Below, piece by piece: positions 1 to 6,084 of a DNA stretch of 9,363 nt; within the stretch, counting starts at the first letter, position 1, and each line of letters starts with the position of its first letter. The notes beneath the pieces were generated by a model. The model saw only the letters and a list, made by a program, of their open reading frames with translations. It was not told where the DNA came from and searched no databases. The position numbers and the translations under genes are program-made. Source of the DNA: Clostridiales bacterium (GTDB taxonomy: Bacteria > Bacillota > Clostridia > Saccharofermentanales > UBA5734); NCBI GenBank assembly GCA_003451915.1, contig DMJC01000186.1, forward strand, positions 1 to 9,363. Direction: 5' to 3'.

Positions 1-66
1 CAGCAAGATCACCAGAACGACCGACAAGGCAATAATGCGTTTAGTCATGAAGTTTGATTTTCGCAT
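1..66 (-). CDS. N-terminus of a probable membrane or exported protein, cut by window edge
   Basis: Twenty-two codons are visible, reading MRKSNFMTKRIIALSVVLVI and then LL. Two positively charged patches are followed by a hydrophobic stretch, which is how a signal peptide, lipoprotein leader or signal anchor begins. AGGAGG (73-78) lies six bases before the ATG at 66; an ATG at 72 directly abuts the site and is rejected. The gene points the same way as the rest, after a 156-base spacer, so it may be its own transcription unit. A solute-binding protein would be a common product with such a start, but nothing visible proves it. Confidence 0.7.
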   Translation of the reverse strand, partial: MRKSNFMTKRIIALSVVLVILL

Positions 67-92
67 ATTCATCCTCCTGAAAAACAATAAAT

Positions 93-126
93 TGATCTAT
101 ATAGCAATAATGTTTTCATGAGATCA
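93..126. repeat. Six-base inverted repeat TGATCT / AGATCA in the leader of the partial gene
   Basis: TGATCT at 93-98 and AGATCA at 121-126 are perfect inverted copies separated by 22 bases, just upstream of the ribosome site at 73-78. On the minus-strand transcript they could pair weakly, or they could be two half-sites of an operator. The arms are short and AT-rich, so chance occurrence is quite possible. Confidence 0.35.
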
Positions 127-161
127 TTTTATCTTGTTTATAGGTTATCCATTAGAACAAA

Positions 162-200
162 ATCGGTAATATTAGCATTTCTTTTGTGTAATTCTTTCAA
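162..200 (-). promoter_or_regulatory. Possible promoter for the downstream partial gene
   Basis: In the AT-rich spacer after lrgB, the minus strand has TGCTAATAT (169-177), an extended -10 element. A TTGAAA (195-200) lies 20 bases upstream of its TAATAT core. The spacing is longer than ideal, so the -35 assignment is weak. The spacer has no strong terminator for lrgB. Confidence 0.25.
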
Positions 201-228
201 CAATTGTGGTTAATCCTAAATATTGGGG

Positions 229-921
229 TCAATAAATTTGTACCAGCAGCGGAAAGACAATTGCCGTCAATATACCGGCAATCACGAGTGACAAACTGCT
301 GACCGCACCGGCCAGTTCACTGCTTTCATTGGCCTTGGCCGTGCCGATAACATGAGCTGATGTGCCAAAGGCAACACCCATGGCAATCGGCTGGTCAATC
401 TTCAGTAATCTGGCTAATGGCAGCCCGGCCAGGCTGCCGAGAATGCCAGTCACAATGATTGCCGCCGTAGTGATTGCTCCGATCCCGCCGGCTTGTTCAC
501 TCAGCGCCATACCCATTGCAGTCGTTACACTTTTCGGTAAGAGCGAGACAAAGAGCGTGTGGTCAAAACGGAAAATACCGGCGAATACGATGATCATCAC
601 GAGACAGGTCAGACTGCCGGCCAGGATGCCCAGCAGAATCGCAAGCCAGTGGCGGCGCAAAATCTGAATCTGCTGGTAGAGCGGGACAGCCAGGCAGATC
701 GTCGCCGGAGTCAGCAGGTAGTTCAGGTAGACGCTGCCTTTTTGGTAGCTGGTGTTCGGCACATCAAAGATCAGCAGGGTGATCATGACTAAAATGACAG
801 CTATTAGTATTGGATTGCACAGGGGTGATCGCCATTTCTTCTGTAAAAACAATCCAACCTGGTACGCAGCCAGCGTCAGAATAACAGCAAAAACGGAACT
901 GCCAGTCAGAAAGTCACTCAT
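229..921 (-). CDS. lrgB: LrgB/CidB family membrane transporter subunit, 230 residues
   Basis: A polytopic membrane protein, partner of LrgA. Relatives act in control of lysis in Staphylococcus, in pyruvate uptake in Bacillus (PftAB), and as the plastid glycolate/glycerate carrier PLGG1 of plants, which joins LrgA-like and LrgB-like halves. Family signatures are LLTPATICLAVPLYQQ (69-84), LLPKSVTTAMGM (128-138) and FGTSAHVIGTAKA (185-197). Several hydrophobic helices span most of the chain. The length of 230 is typical. The start is the ATG at 921, 8 bases after AGGTGG (930-935); in-frame GTG codons up to 933 overlap that site and are rejected. Near glyoxylate-linked enzymes, a role in moving glycolate, glycerate or another small 2-hydroxy or 2-oxo acid is an attractive inference. 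The sequence alone does not decide it. Confidence 0.95.
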   Translation of the reverse strand: MSDFLTGSSVFAVILTLAAYQVGLFLQKKWRSPLCNPILIAVILVMITLLIFDVPNTSYQKGSVYLNYLLTPATICLAVPLYQQIQILRRHWLAILLGILAGSLTCLVMIIVFAGIFRFDHTLFVSLLPKSVTTAMGMALSEQAGGIGAITTAAIIVTGILGSLAGLPLARLLKIDQPIAMGVAFGTSAHVIGTAKANESSELAGAVSSLSLVIAGILTAIVFPLLVQIY

Positions 922-1282
922 GCTTGCCACCACCTGATTTCAACTTGATGATTGACTGTGTGATCAGGCCGGAAACGCCGAATGTCAATAAGGTTGATAT
1001 GATGATCAGCAGGCTGACCGGCAGCAGAAAGGGCTCAACAATCGGCCAGATGTCGAGAAGATTGACAAATGGAGCTACAAACAGAATGGGCATGATCGCG
1101 ATCAGGAAAAGTGCGGTTTCGCGGATAGCCTGGACATTCAACAGGCCGGCAGCCAGTGCCCCGAACATCAGCAGCAGTCCATAGATTGAAGCGGGCACTG
1201 GCAGGGGTATCAGCCGGTTCAACAGCTCACCAGCCAGTGTGAAGACCAGTATAATGGTCAATTGGCGGATATATTTCAGCAA
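914..1282 (-). CDS. lrgA: LrgA/CidA family membrane protein, 122 residues, TTG start
   Basis: A small holin-like membrane protein that works with LrgB. LrgA/LrgB and CidA/CidB pairs influence murein hydrolase activity and cell lysis, and some take up pyruvate or related small acids. Four hydrophobic stretches are visible (about 7-20, 29-48, 56-72, 84-108). The family motif is LNRLIPLPVPASIYGLLLMF (21-40), followed by ETALFLIAIMPILFVAP. The start is TTG at 1282. No ATG is available near the conserved N-terminus, and GGTGA (1289-1293) lies six bases upstream. The segment FVAPFVNLL differs slightly from the more usual proline/glycine-rich loop of the family. The C-terminus (KLKSGGGKHE) is short and charged. 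The stop lies inside the start of lrgB, an 8-base overlap, so the two are surely co-translated. Confidence 0.92.
   Translation of the reverse strand: MLKYIRQLTIILVFTLAGELLNRLIPLPVPASIYGLLLMFGALAAGLLNVQAIRETALFLIAIMPILFVAPFVNLLDIWPIVEPFLLPVSLLIIISTLLTFGVSGLITQSIIKLKSGGGKHE
930..935 (-). promoter_or_regulatory. Ribosome binding site fixing the lrgB start
   Basis: AGGTGG on the minus strand, inside the end of lrgA and 8 bases before ATG 921. It argues against the in-frame GTG starts upstream. Confidence 0.65.
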
Positions 1283-1288
1283 ACAGAA

Positions 1289-1293
1289 TCACC
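1289..1293 (-). promoter_or_regulatory. Partial ribosome binding site supporting the TTG start of lrgA
   Basis: GGTGA, within the longer partial match GGACGGTGA, lies six bases before TTG at 1282. It is the best available site near the conserved LrgA N-terminus and supports a non-ATG start. Confidence 0.5.
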
Positions 1294-1307
1294 GTCCAAT
1301 CAGCAGA

Positions 1308-1335
1308 TCTATACAGTTTATCAGGATTTCATCAA
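1308..1335 (-). promoter_or_regulatory. Possible promoter for lrgAB
   Basis: In the 65-base gap after the glycoside hydrolase, the minus strand carries TTGATG (1330-1335), a 16-base spacer and TATAGA (1308-1313), about 25 bases before the TTG start of lrgA. The match to a vegetative promoter is moderate. It would let lrgAB be expressed apart from the upstream operon. No terminator hairpin is seen in the gap, so read-through is also possible. Confidence 0.3.
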
Positions 1336-1347
1336 TCAGCATAGGCA

Positions 1348-3576
1348 TCAGCCGAGTGAATCCGGTTTTTTGATTTGGGTCAAGGCATGGTTGATCTCGT
1401 GGACCCGACTTGCATCAAAGGCTTTGCTGGCTTGCCTGATGACTGTAATCAGCGGCGTATCGTCGATAATTCTCTGGACCGATTCCGGCATATAGATATT
1501 ATGAGATACTTCTCCGTATGATTTTTTGGCCTGCGCCATGGTCAGTGTGACGATCTCAGCGGCCTCCGGTATTTTTTTCAGCTCAAGAATCGAATCGAAA
1601 ATTGAGAAGTAGCCCTCTCGCTTCATTTCCTCCGGCTTGTCAAACCAGTTAACGACTTCACCGCCGCCACACTGATAAGAGCTGTTGGGCTCGCTGACGA
1701 AACGGATGGTGATCTGATCTTCCAGGTCGCCGCTGGCCGCTTTGATCTGATGGTCACCAGAAATCGGCACTTGAAAACAAAATACCTTATCGGCCGTCTT
1801 TGTCCCGAAAACAATACCGTCAACTGACAATGTCACCGAGGGTTGATTGGAATAAACCTTAATCTCTGTAACCGCTTCAGCCCGGTCGACATAGCGGCGT
1901 CCGCAGATGTGGACGAAGGGTTCACGGCTGAGGTAAGCTTTGAAGATATAATAGGCATCTTTCCGGATCGCCCGGTCGAAAGTGACAAGTCCTTTCTGGT
2001 TCTGGCCAGGTTTGCCGCCTTCATTCCGGCCATCGGCAGCAAAATCAAACATATTCCAGCAATGCATGGCCCAGATAAACGGACGCTGCTGCCACATGGC
2101 CAGCATATGCTCGTGGTAAACGGCCTGATAACTCTCACTGGTATCCCCTCTTGCCGGGGCACTGTTCTGATATTGCGGGTTGGCGTCAGCACCAAACTCG
2201 GCCAAACCGATCGCGACCTGCGGAAACTTGCTGTGAAAGTCATTAAACCACTGGTCATTGTGGTCTACTGTACCCAGATACCATCCGTAATATAGGTTAT
2301 AGGAGCTGACATCCGGCAAACGGACCAGTGGGTGTTCGGGTTCAAGCATAAACGCATGAGCCATCGTCGTCAGGCGCGTCGGATCAAGCTGATGGCAAAG
2401 GTCATTAAGCAGCCTGTGGTTTTCGATCAGGTCGTCATTAACCCCGCCAGCTGCTGTAATCTCGTTGGATAATCCCCAGCAGACGATCGACGGATGGTGC
2501 TGGCTCTGAACAATCAGCTCGGTCATCTGGCTGATGGTATTCGCACGGGCTTCGGGCATATGCTCGGTAATATAAGGTATTTCTGCCCAGACAATGAGGC
2601 CGTTGCGGTCACACAGATCATAAAAGTACTGATCGTGCTGATAATGGGCCAATCGAACTGTATTCAATCCCATCTCCATCATGATCGAAAGATCTTCGTC
2701 CTGCATTTCACGGCTGATGGCATTGCCGACACCCGGCCGGTCCTGATGTCGGGCAGCACCGCAAAGTGGATAGCTTCGATCATTCAAGAAAAAGCCCAAC
2801 TGCGGATCGACATGAAAGGTCCGGCAGCCGAAGTTGAGCTGGATCAGGTCGCCGCTTTGCGGCAGGCTCGCTTTCGCCATATACAGAAACGGATCAGCCA
2901 GGCCGTCCCAGCGGCGGACATTTTCAATCGTCAAAGATGCTGTGGCATAACCTTGATTGACAACAGCCTGCTCTATACCGATATTATCAATTTCAAAACG
3001 CACTGTCTGGCCATCAGCAACATGCTCAGTCCAGGCTTCCAGTAAAACTTTTGCCGAGCTGCCCTGAATTTCAGGAGTCACTTTCAGTGCTGGCGCACCC
3101 ATGTTGTCCAAAGCAAAATGCTCTTGGGGAACAATGATCAGAAAAACATCCCGGTATATACCGCCGTAAAAAGTAAAATCGGCTTTCTGCGGGTAGACCT
3201 TGCGGTTGCGGCTATTATCAGCCGAAACGGTAAGCGTGTTCTGCGTCTGGAGATAATCGGTCAAGTTGACCCGAAAGGTCGAGTAGCCACCTTCATGGTG
3301 ACCGATCAGCTGGTCATTGACATAAACATCGGCCGTCATCGCCACACCGCGGAATTCCAGCCAGACCTGTTCACCAGCCTTAAATTCTGGTCTGGCAAAT
3401 TTTTTGACATACCAGCAAGTTCCGCGATAATAGTCATTACCGCCATCCTGGCCATCGAGATTGTTCCAGGTGTGCGGCAGATCGATGGCAACGCCAGATG
3501 ACTTGATGGCTTCGTCCGCATCGGCTGCGGTCTTGACATAGCACCAGTTATCATTGAAAAGAATCAGATTTCTCAT
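1348..3576 (-). CDS. Family 2 glycoside hydrolase (beta-galactosidase or beta-glucuronidase type), 742 residues
   Basis: A retaining glycosidase that removes a terminal beta-linked sugar. The order is a sugar-binding jelly roll (about 1-150, with LPHTWN and DGGNDYYRGTCWY), an immunoglobulin-like domain (about 160-255), then a TIM barrel (about 256-550). The acid/base is E372 in GLSNE and the nucleophile is E460 in GLAEFGAD. RHQDRPG (276-282), NLYYGWY (427-433) and WNMFDFAADGRNEGG also fit GH2. An N-x-K triplet (N526, K528) sits where beta-glucuronidases bind the carboxylate, but related galactosidases can share it, so the substrate is open. A beta-sandwich domain (about 565-626) and a roughly 115-residue tail without a recognised domain follow. 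There is no signal peptide, so the enzyme is cytoplasmic and must act on imported glycosides. The start overlaps the allH stop as ATGA and has a weak AGGATGG site six bases upstream. Confidence 0.93.
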   Translation of the reverse strand: MRNLILFNDNWCYVKTAADADEAIKSSGVAIDLPHTWNNLDGQDGGNDYYRGTCWYVKKFARPEFKAGEQVWLEFRGVAMTADVYVNDQLIGHHEGGYSTFRVNLTDYLQTQNTLTVSADNSRNRKVYPQKADFTFYGGIYRDVFLIIVPQEHFALDNMGAPALKVTPEIQGSSAKVLLEAWTEHVADGQTVRFEIDNIGIEQAVVNQGYATASLTIENVRRWDGLADPFLYMAKASLPQSGDLIQLNFGCRTFHVDPQLGFFLNDRSYPLCGAARHQDRPGVGNAISREMQDEDLSIMMEMGLNTVRLAHYQHDQYFYDLCDRNGLIVWAEIPYITEHMPEARANTISQMTELIVQSQHHPSIVCWGLSNEITAAGGVNDDLIENHRLLNDLCHQLDPTRLTTMAHAFMLEPEHPLVRLPDVSSYNLYYGWYLGTVDHNDQWFNDFHSKFPQVAIGLAEFGADANPQYQNSAPARGDTSESYQAVYHEHMLAMWQQRPFIWAMHCWNMFDFAADGRNEGGKPGQNQKGLVTFDRAIRKDAYYIFKAYLSREPFVHICGRRYVDRAEAVTEIKVYSNQPSVTLSVDGIVFGTKTADKVFCFQVPISGDHQIKAASGDLEDQITIRFVSEPNSSYQCGGGEVVNWFDKPEEMKREGYFSIFDSILELKKIPEAAEIVTLTMAQAKKSYGEVSHNIYMPESVQRIIDDTPLITVIRQASKAFDASRVHEINHALTQIKKPDSLG

Positions 3577-4439
3577 GGTTTACCATCCTGTCTGGCAGTT
3601 GTCATTAATGCATTCACAGTCAGATCAATGCCATATAGCATATCCAGGCCTGAACTTCCGCCGATCTTGCTGAATAATTCAAATAAGGGCTGCCAGTTTT
3701 GCGGCTGAGCCGAAAAAAGCTGGTCAGCCAGCTGGACGATTGGTTCGGAAAAATAACCAGCATAGGCACAACGTAAATATTTGATGGAAATATCAGTTGT
3801 GCGGCTATGGATCAGCCTAAGCCAGTCGTCCTCGCTGATCAGGCTGGTTATGCTGCACTTTACGCAAGTCAACATCGCCAGGATGCCGATCAAGGCATCA
3901 TCACAGGCAGGTGTCAGCCCCTGGCCCAGGCCGATGATCTTAGCCATTGTATTTTTTAACGCTTCAGACTGCCCTGTCAACGCGAGCCTTGAAATTTCCG
4001 CCAGATTCGGGTTTGATGCAAATCCAAACTGAAACCTGTTCTGAGCAATAAATTGCCGATAAGCTGATCTGAAATTATCAAAATTCAGCTGGTGCTGTCC
4101 GGTTATCTCCTCGTGCCGGCTTTTCAAGCTGCACTGCCCGATTTGATTCATCGGGACCTGTAATCGGATTCCCGCATCCGGAACTTCAAACGATAATCCC
4201 CGGCAAACAATTTCTGTCTGGATTGGCAGCCGATGCACCTGTGCAAAAACACTATCGGGCAGCATCAGGCTGTCAGGGATTGCCGGCAAGCCTGCTCGCA
4301 TAAGCGTCAAAAGCCTGTCCGGGCCAGCAGCTGCCGGCACTGAGAAATTGATCGCACGGCTGAATTTGCTGTGCAAATAACCGAGGCGCAAATCAGCATC
4401 GGTAAAGAAAGGTGTCAGCCAGGCTTCACAGCTGTTCAT
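3573..4439 (-). CDS. allH: DUF2877 protein, AllH-type oxamate carbamoyltransferase subunit, 288 residues
   Basis: DUF2877 proteins include E. coli YlbF (AllH), which acts with FdrA (AllF) and a DUF1116 protein (AllG) to convert oxalurate and phosphate to oxamate and carbamoyl phosphate. The family hallmark is IGLGQGLTPACDDALIG (169-185), a glycine-rich loop ending in two aspartates. It is followed late in the chain by IGGSSGLDMLYGI (259-271), another typical DUF2877 stretch. There is no signal peptide or membrane segment. The start at 4439 lacks a clear ribosome site, and the garR stop is only 9 bases upstream, so translation is probably coupled to garR. Its stop overlaps the start of the next gene as ATGA. 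The family call is good. The function rests on the E. coli precedent and on fdrA being in the same operon four genes upstream. DUF2877 proteins have other, uncharacterised contexts. Confidence 0.85.
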   Translation of the reverse strand: MNSCEAWLTPFFTDADLRLGYLHSKFSRAINFSVPAAAGPDRLLTLMRAGLPAIPDSLMLPDSVFAQVHRLPIQTEIVCRGLSFEVPDAGIRLQVPMNQIGQCSLKSRHEEITGQHQLNFDNFRSAYRQFIAQNRFQFGFASNPNLAEISRLALTGQSEALKNTMAKIIGLGQGLTPACDDALIGILAMLTCVKCSITSLISEDDWLRLIHSRTTDISIKYLRCAYAGYFSEPIVQLADQLFSAQPQNWQPLFELFSKIGGSSGLDMLYGIDLTVNALMTTARQDGKP

Positions 4440-4448
4440 CGGTGCTGT

Positions 4449-5333
4449 TTAGCGTCCGATCTGGATACCGGTCAGTTTTTCGTAATATTTGGCAATGGCT
4501 GAATGATCGTCATTGCCGCAGCCATTGTTGTGCAGGTATTGCAGGATCTCCTGGACATTGGCAGTCATCGGCACGATTGCCCCGACTGCATGCGCGCAAT
4601 CCAGCGCATTGTTGAGATCTTTGATATGCAGGTCAATCTTGAATCCTGGTTTGTCGTTGCCGGCGATCATCATCGGCGCTTTGGCGTTCATGACGGTCGA
4701 TCCGGCCAGGCCGCCTTTGATTGCCTCAAAAACCAGCTGCGGGTCAACACCGGCCTTCTGGGCCAGGGTCAAGGCTTCGGCCAAAGCCTGGATGTTGCAG
4801 GCTACGATGATCTGATTGGCCAGTTTGGTCGTGTTGCCTGCGCCGATGTCACCGCAGCGGACCACCGATGCACCCATGGTTGCCAGTAAGGGTTTGAAAC
4901 GCTCAAAAACGTCCTGGCGACCACCGACCATAAAGCTCAAGGTTGCGTCAATCGCTTTGGGCTCACCGCCTGAAACCGGTGCATCCAGCATATCCACACC
5001 AATCTTGGCCAGTTCAGCGGCAATTTCCTGGCTGGCAACCGGATTGATCGAGCTCATGTCGATAAAGACCTGGCCAGCCTTCATATAGCTGGCAACACCA
5101 CTTGCACCCAGCATCACCGCTTTGACATGGGGTGAATTCGGCAGCATGGTCATGACCACATCACAGCTTGACCCGATTTCAGCATTGGTACCGGAGACAG
5201 CGCCACAATCGACGAGTTCCTGGACCGACTGCTGATTCAGGTCACTGACCATCAAGTCCTGATAGCCGCCTTTTAAAATGTTTTTGGCCATGGGTTTACC
5301 CATGATCCCCAATCCTATTAATCCGATTTTCAT
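4449..5333 (-). CDS. garR: Tartronate semialdehyde reductase (2-hydroxy-3-oxopropionate reductase), 294 residues
   Basis: It reduces tartronate semialdehyde (2-hydroxy-3-oxopropanoate) to D-glycerate with NAD(P)H in the cytoplasm, a step of glyoxylate (allantoin) and glucarate/galactarate breakdown. The start is the ATG at 5333, 7 bases after AGGAGG; an ATG two codons earlier lies only one base from that site. The dinucleotide site is GLIGLGIMGKPMAKN (4-18), and D31 suggests NADH. The 3-hydroxyacid dehydrogenase substrate motif is MLDAPVSGGEPKAID (115-129), and the catalytic lysine is K170 in GNTTKLANQ. LPNSPHVK, DMSS and FKIDLHIKDLNNALD closely match E. coli GarR/GlxR as I remember them, so the specific name is well supported over plain 3-hydroxyisobutyrate dehydrogenase. 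It stands 17 bases after the regulator and 9 bases before the DUF2877 gene. E. coli glxR likewise lies in the allantoin regulon. Confidence 0.94.
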   Translation of the reverse strand: MKIGLIGLGIMGKPMAKNILKGGYQDLMVSDLNQQSVQELVDCGAVSGTNAEIGSSCDVVMTMLPNSPHVKAVMLGASGVASYMKAGQVFIDMSSINPVASQEIAAELAKIGVDMLDAPVSGGEPKAIDATLSFMVGGRQDVFERFKPLLATMGASVVRCGDIGAGNTTKLANQIIVACNIQALAEALTLAQKAGVDPQLVFEAIKGGLAGSTVMNAKAPMMIAGNDKPGFKIDLHIKDLNNALDCAHAVGAIVPMTANVQEILQYLHNNGCGNDDHSAIAKYYEKLTGIQIGR

Positions 5334-5340
5334 GTTCATC

Positions 5341-5346
5341 CCTCCT
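5341..5346 (-). promoter_or_regulatory. Ribosome binding site fixing the garR start
   Basis: AGGAGG on the minus strand is 7 bases from the ATG at 5333 but only 1 base from the in-frame ATG at 5339. The later ATG is therefore chosen, and the protein begins MKIGLIGLG as in E. coli GarR. Confidence 0.78.
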
Positions 5347-5350
5347 GGAT

Positions 5351-6070
5351 TTAAGCTATTTTTGTTTCTGATCTTCTGAATTGCGTGGGTGTTTTCCCGG
5401 TTTGTCTGTGAAAAATCAAAGTGAAGTAACTGCGTGAACTGAATCCTGTCTCAGTGCTGATATCCTCGATGCTTTTGCCGGAGTTGATCAGCAGGTATTT
5501 TGCTCTTTCGATCCGCGCGTCCCGGATGTAATCAATCATTGAGCAGCCCATCTCCTGGCCAAATTTCCTGGACAGATAAAATTCAGTATAGCCGGCCAGC
5601 CTGGCCAGGGATTCCAAGGTCAGCTTTTCACTGAGATGCCGGTTGATGTACTCGCAGCACTTTCTGATCGGTACTGAACAAGATGCAGGTTTTTTGGACT
5701 GTCTGACATTCAGGATATATTCCATGAGCATTTCCTGGCTCAATGCCGTTATTTCATTGGTTGAACTGCATTGATTCAGTTTGCTGCGGAATTCTGTACA
5801 TAAAGAAAATGCAGATTTACGGGGCATGCCGCCCTCGGCTGCTGCCCGGGAAACCAATGTCAGCAAGATGTGGATATTCAATCTGTGCAGTTCAAGGTTT
5901 TTATCATCATAATACAGATTGTTGGTTATGCCTGCCTTTTTGATAATCCCGGAAATATCAGAATCACCTGTACGGACTTTTTCCAAAAGCACACGTTCAA
6001 TATCCCAATTATCATTGATGGAATTGTCGAGCAGATTAAAATCTTCTGTCTGCTGGTCGTTCATCGACAT
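5351..6070 (-). CDS. AraC-family transcriptional regulator, 239 residues
   Basis: A DNA-binding regulator encoded inside the operon. The C-terminal AraC domain covers about residues 135-235. Its first helix-turn-helix (about 152-171) reads LESLARLAGYTEFYLSRKF. The second (about 201-222) reads IEDISTETGFSSRSYFTLIF and is followed by the usual GKTPTQFR. The N-terminal part (about 20-125) is helical and contains ELHRLNIHILLTLVSRAA and GGMPRKSAFSLCTEF, a pattern common in short Bacillota AraC proteins. There is no cupin, PAS or receiver domain, so the signal it senses cannot be deduced. AGGAG (6078-6082) lies 7 bases before the ATG at 6070; a second ATG two codons later is possible. The gene is 14 bases after the dehydrogenase and 17 before garR. 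I infer that it controls its own operon, whose promoter would be outside the window. Confidence 0.94.
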   Translation of the reverse strand: MSMNDQQTEDFNLLDNSINDNWDIERVLLEKVRTGDSDISGIIKKAGITNNLYYDDKNLELHRLNIHILLTLVSRAAAEGGMPRKSAFSLCTEFRSKLNQCSSTNEITALSQEMLMEYILNVRQSKKPASCSVPIRKCCEYINRHLSEKLTLESLARLAGYTEFYLSRKFGQEMGCSMIDYIRDARIERAKYLLINSGKSIEDISTETGFSSRSYFTLIFHRQTGKTPTQFRRSETKIA

Positions 6071-6084
6071 GCCGGCTCTCCTGC

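Noticed and set aside
106..119. Catabolite-response (cre)-like sequence near TGAAAACATTATTG on the minus strand
   Set aside because: It lacks the central CG and the final CA of the consensus; the AT-rich background makes such partial matches common.
1833..2258. Minus-strand frame of 141 codons overlapping the GH2 gene
   Set aside because: A same-strand out-of-frame shadow of the GH2 gene; Ser/Arg/Pro-rich with no motif.
1843..2295. Plus-strand open frame of 150 codons
   Set aside because: Antisense to the GH2 barrel with no recognisable protein features.
2494..3045. Plus-strand open frame of 183 codons inside the glycoside hydrolase gene
   Set aside because: It lies antisense to a clear GH2 coding region, has no family motif and no convincing ribosome site; it is an antisense shadow.
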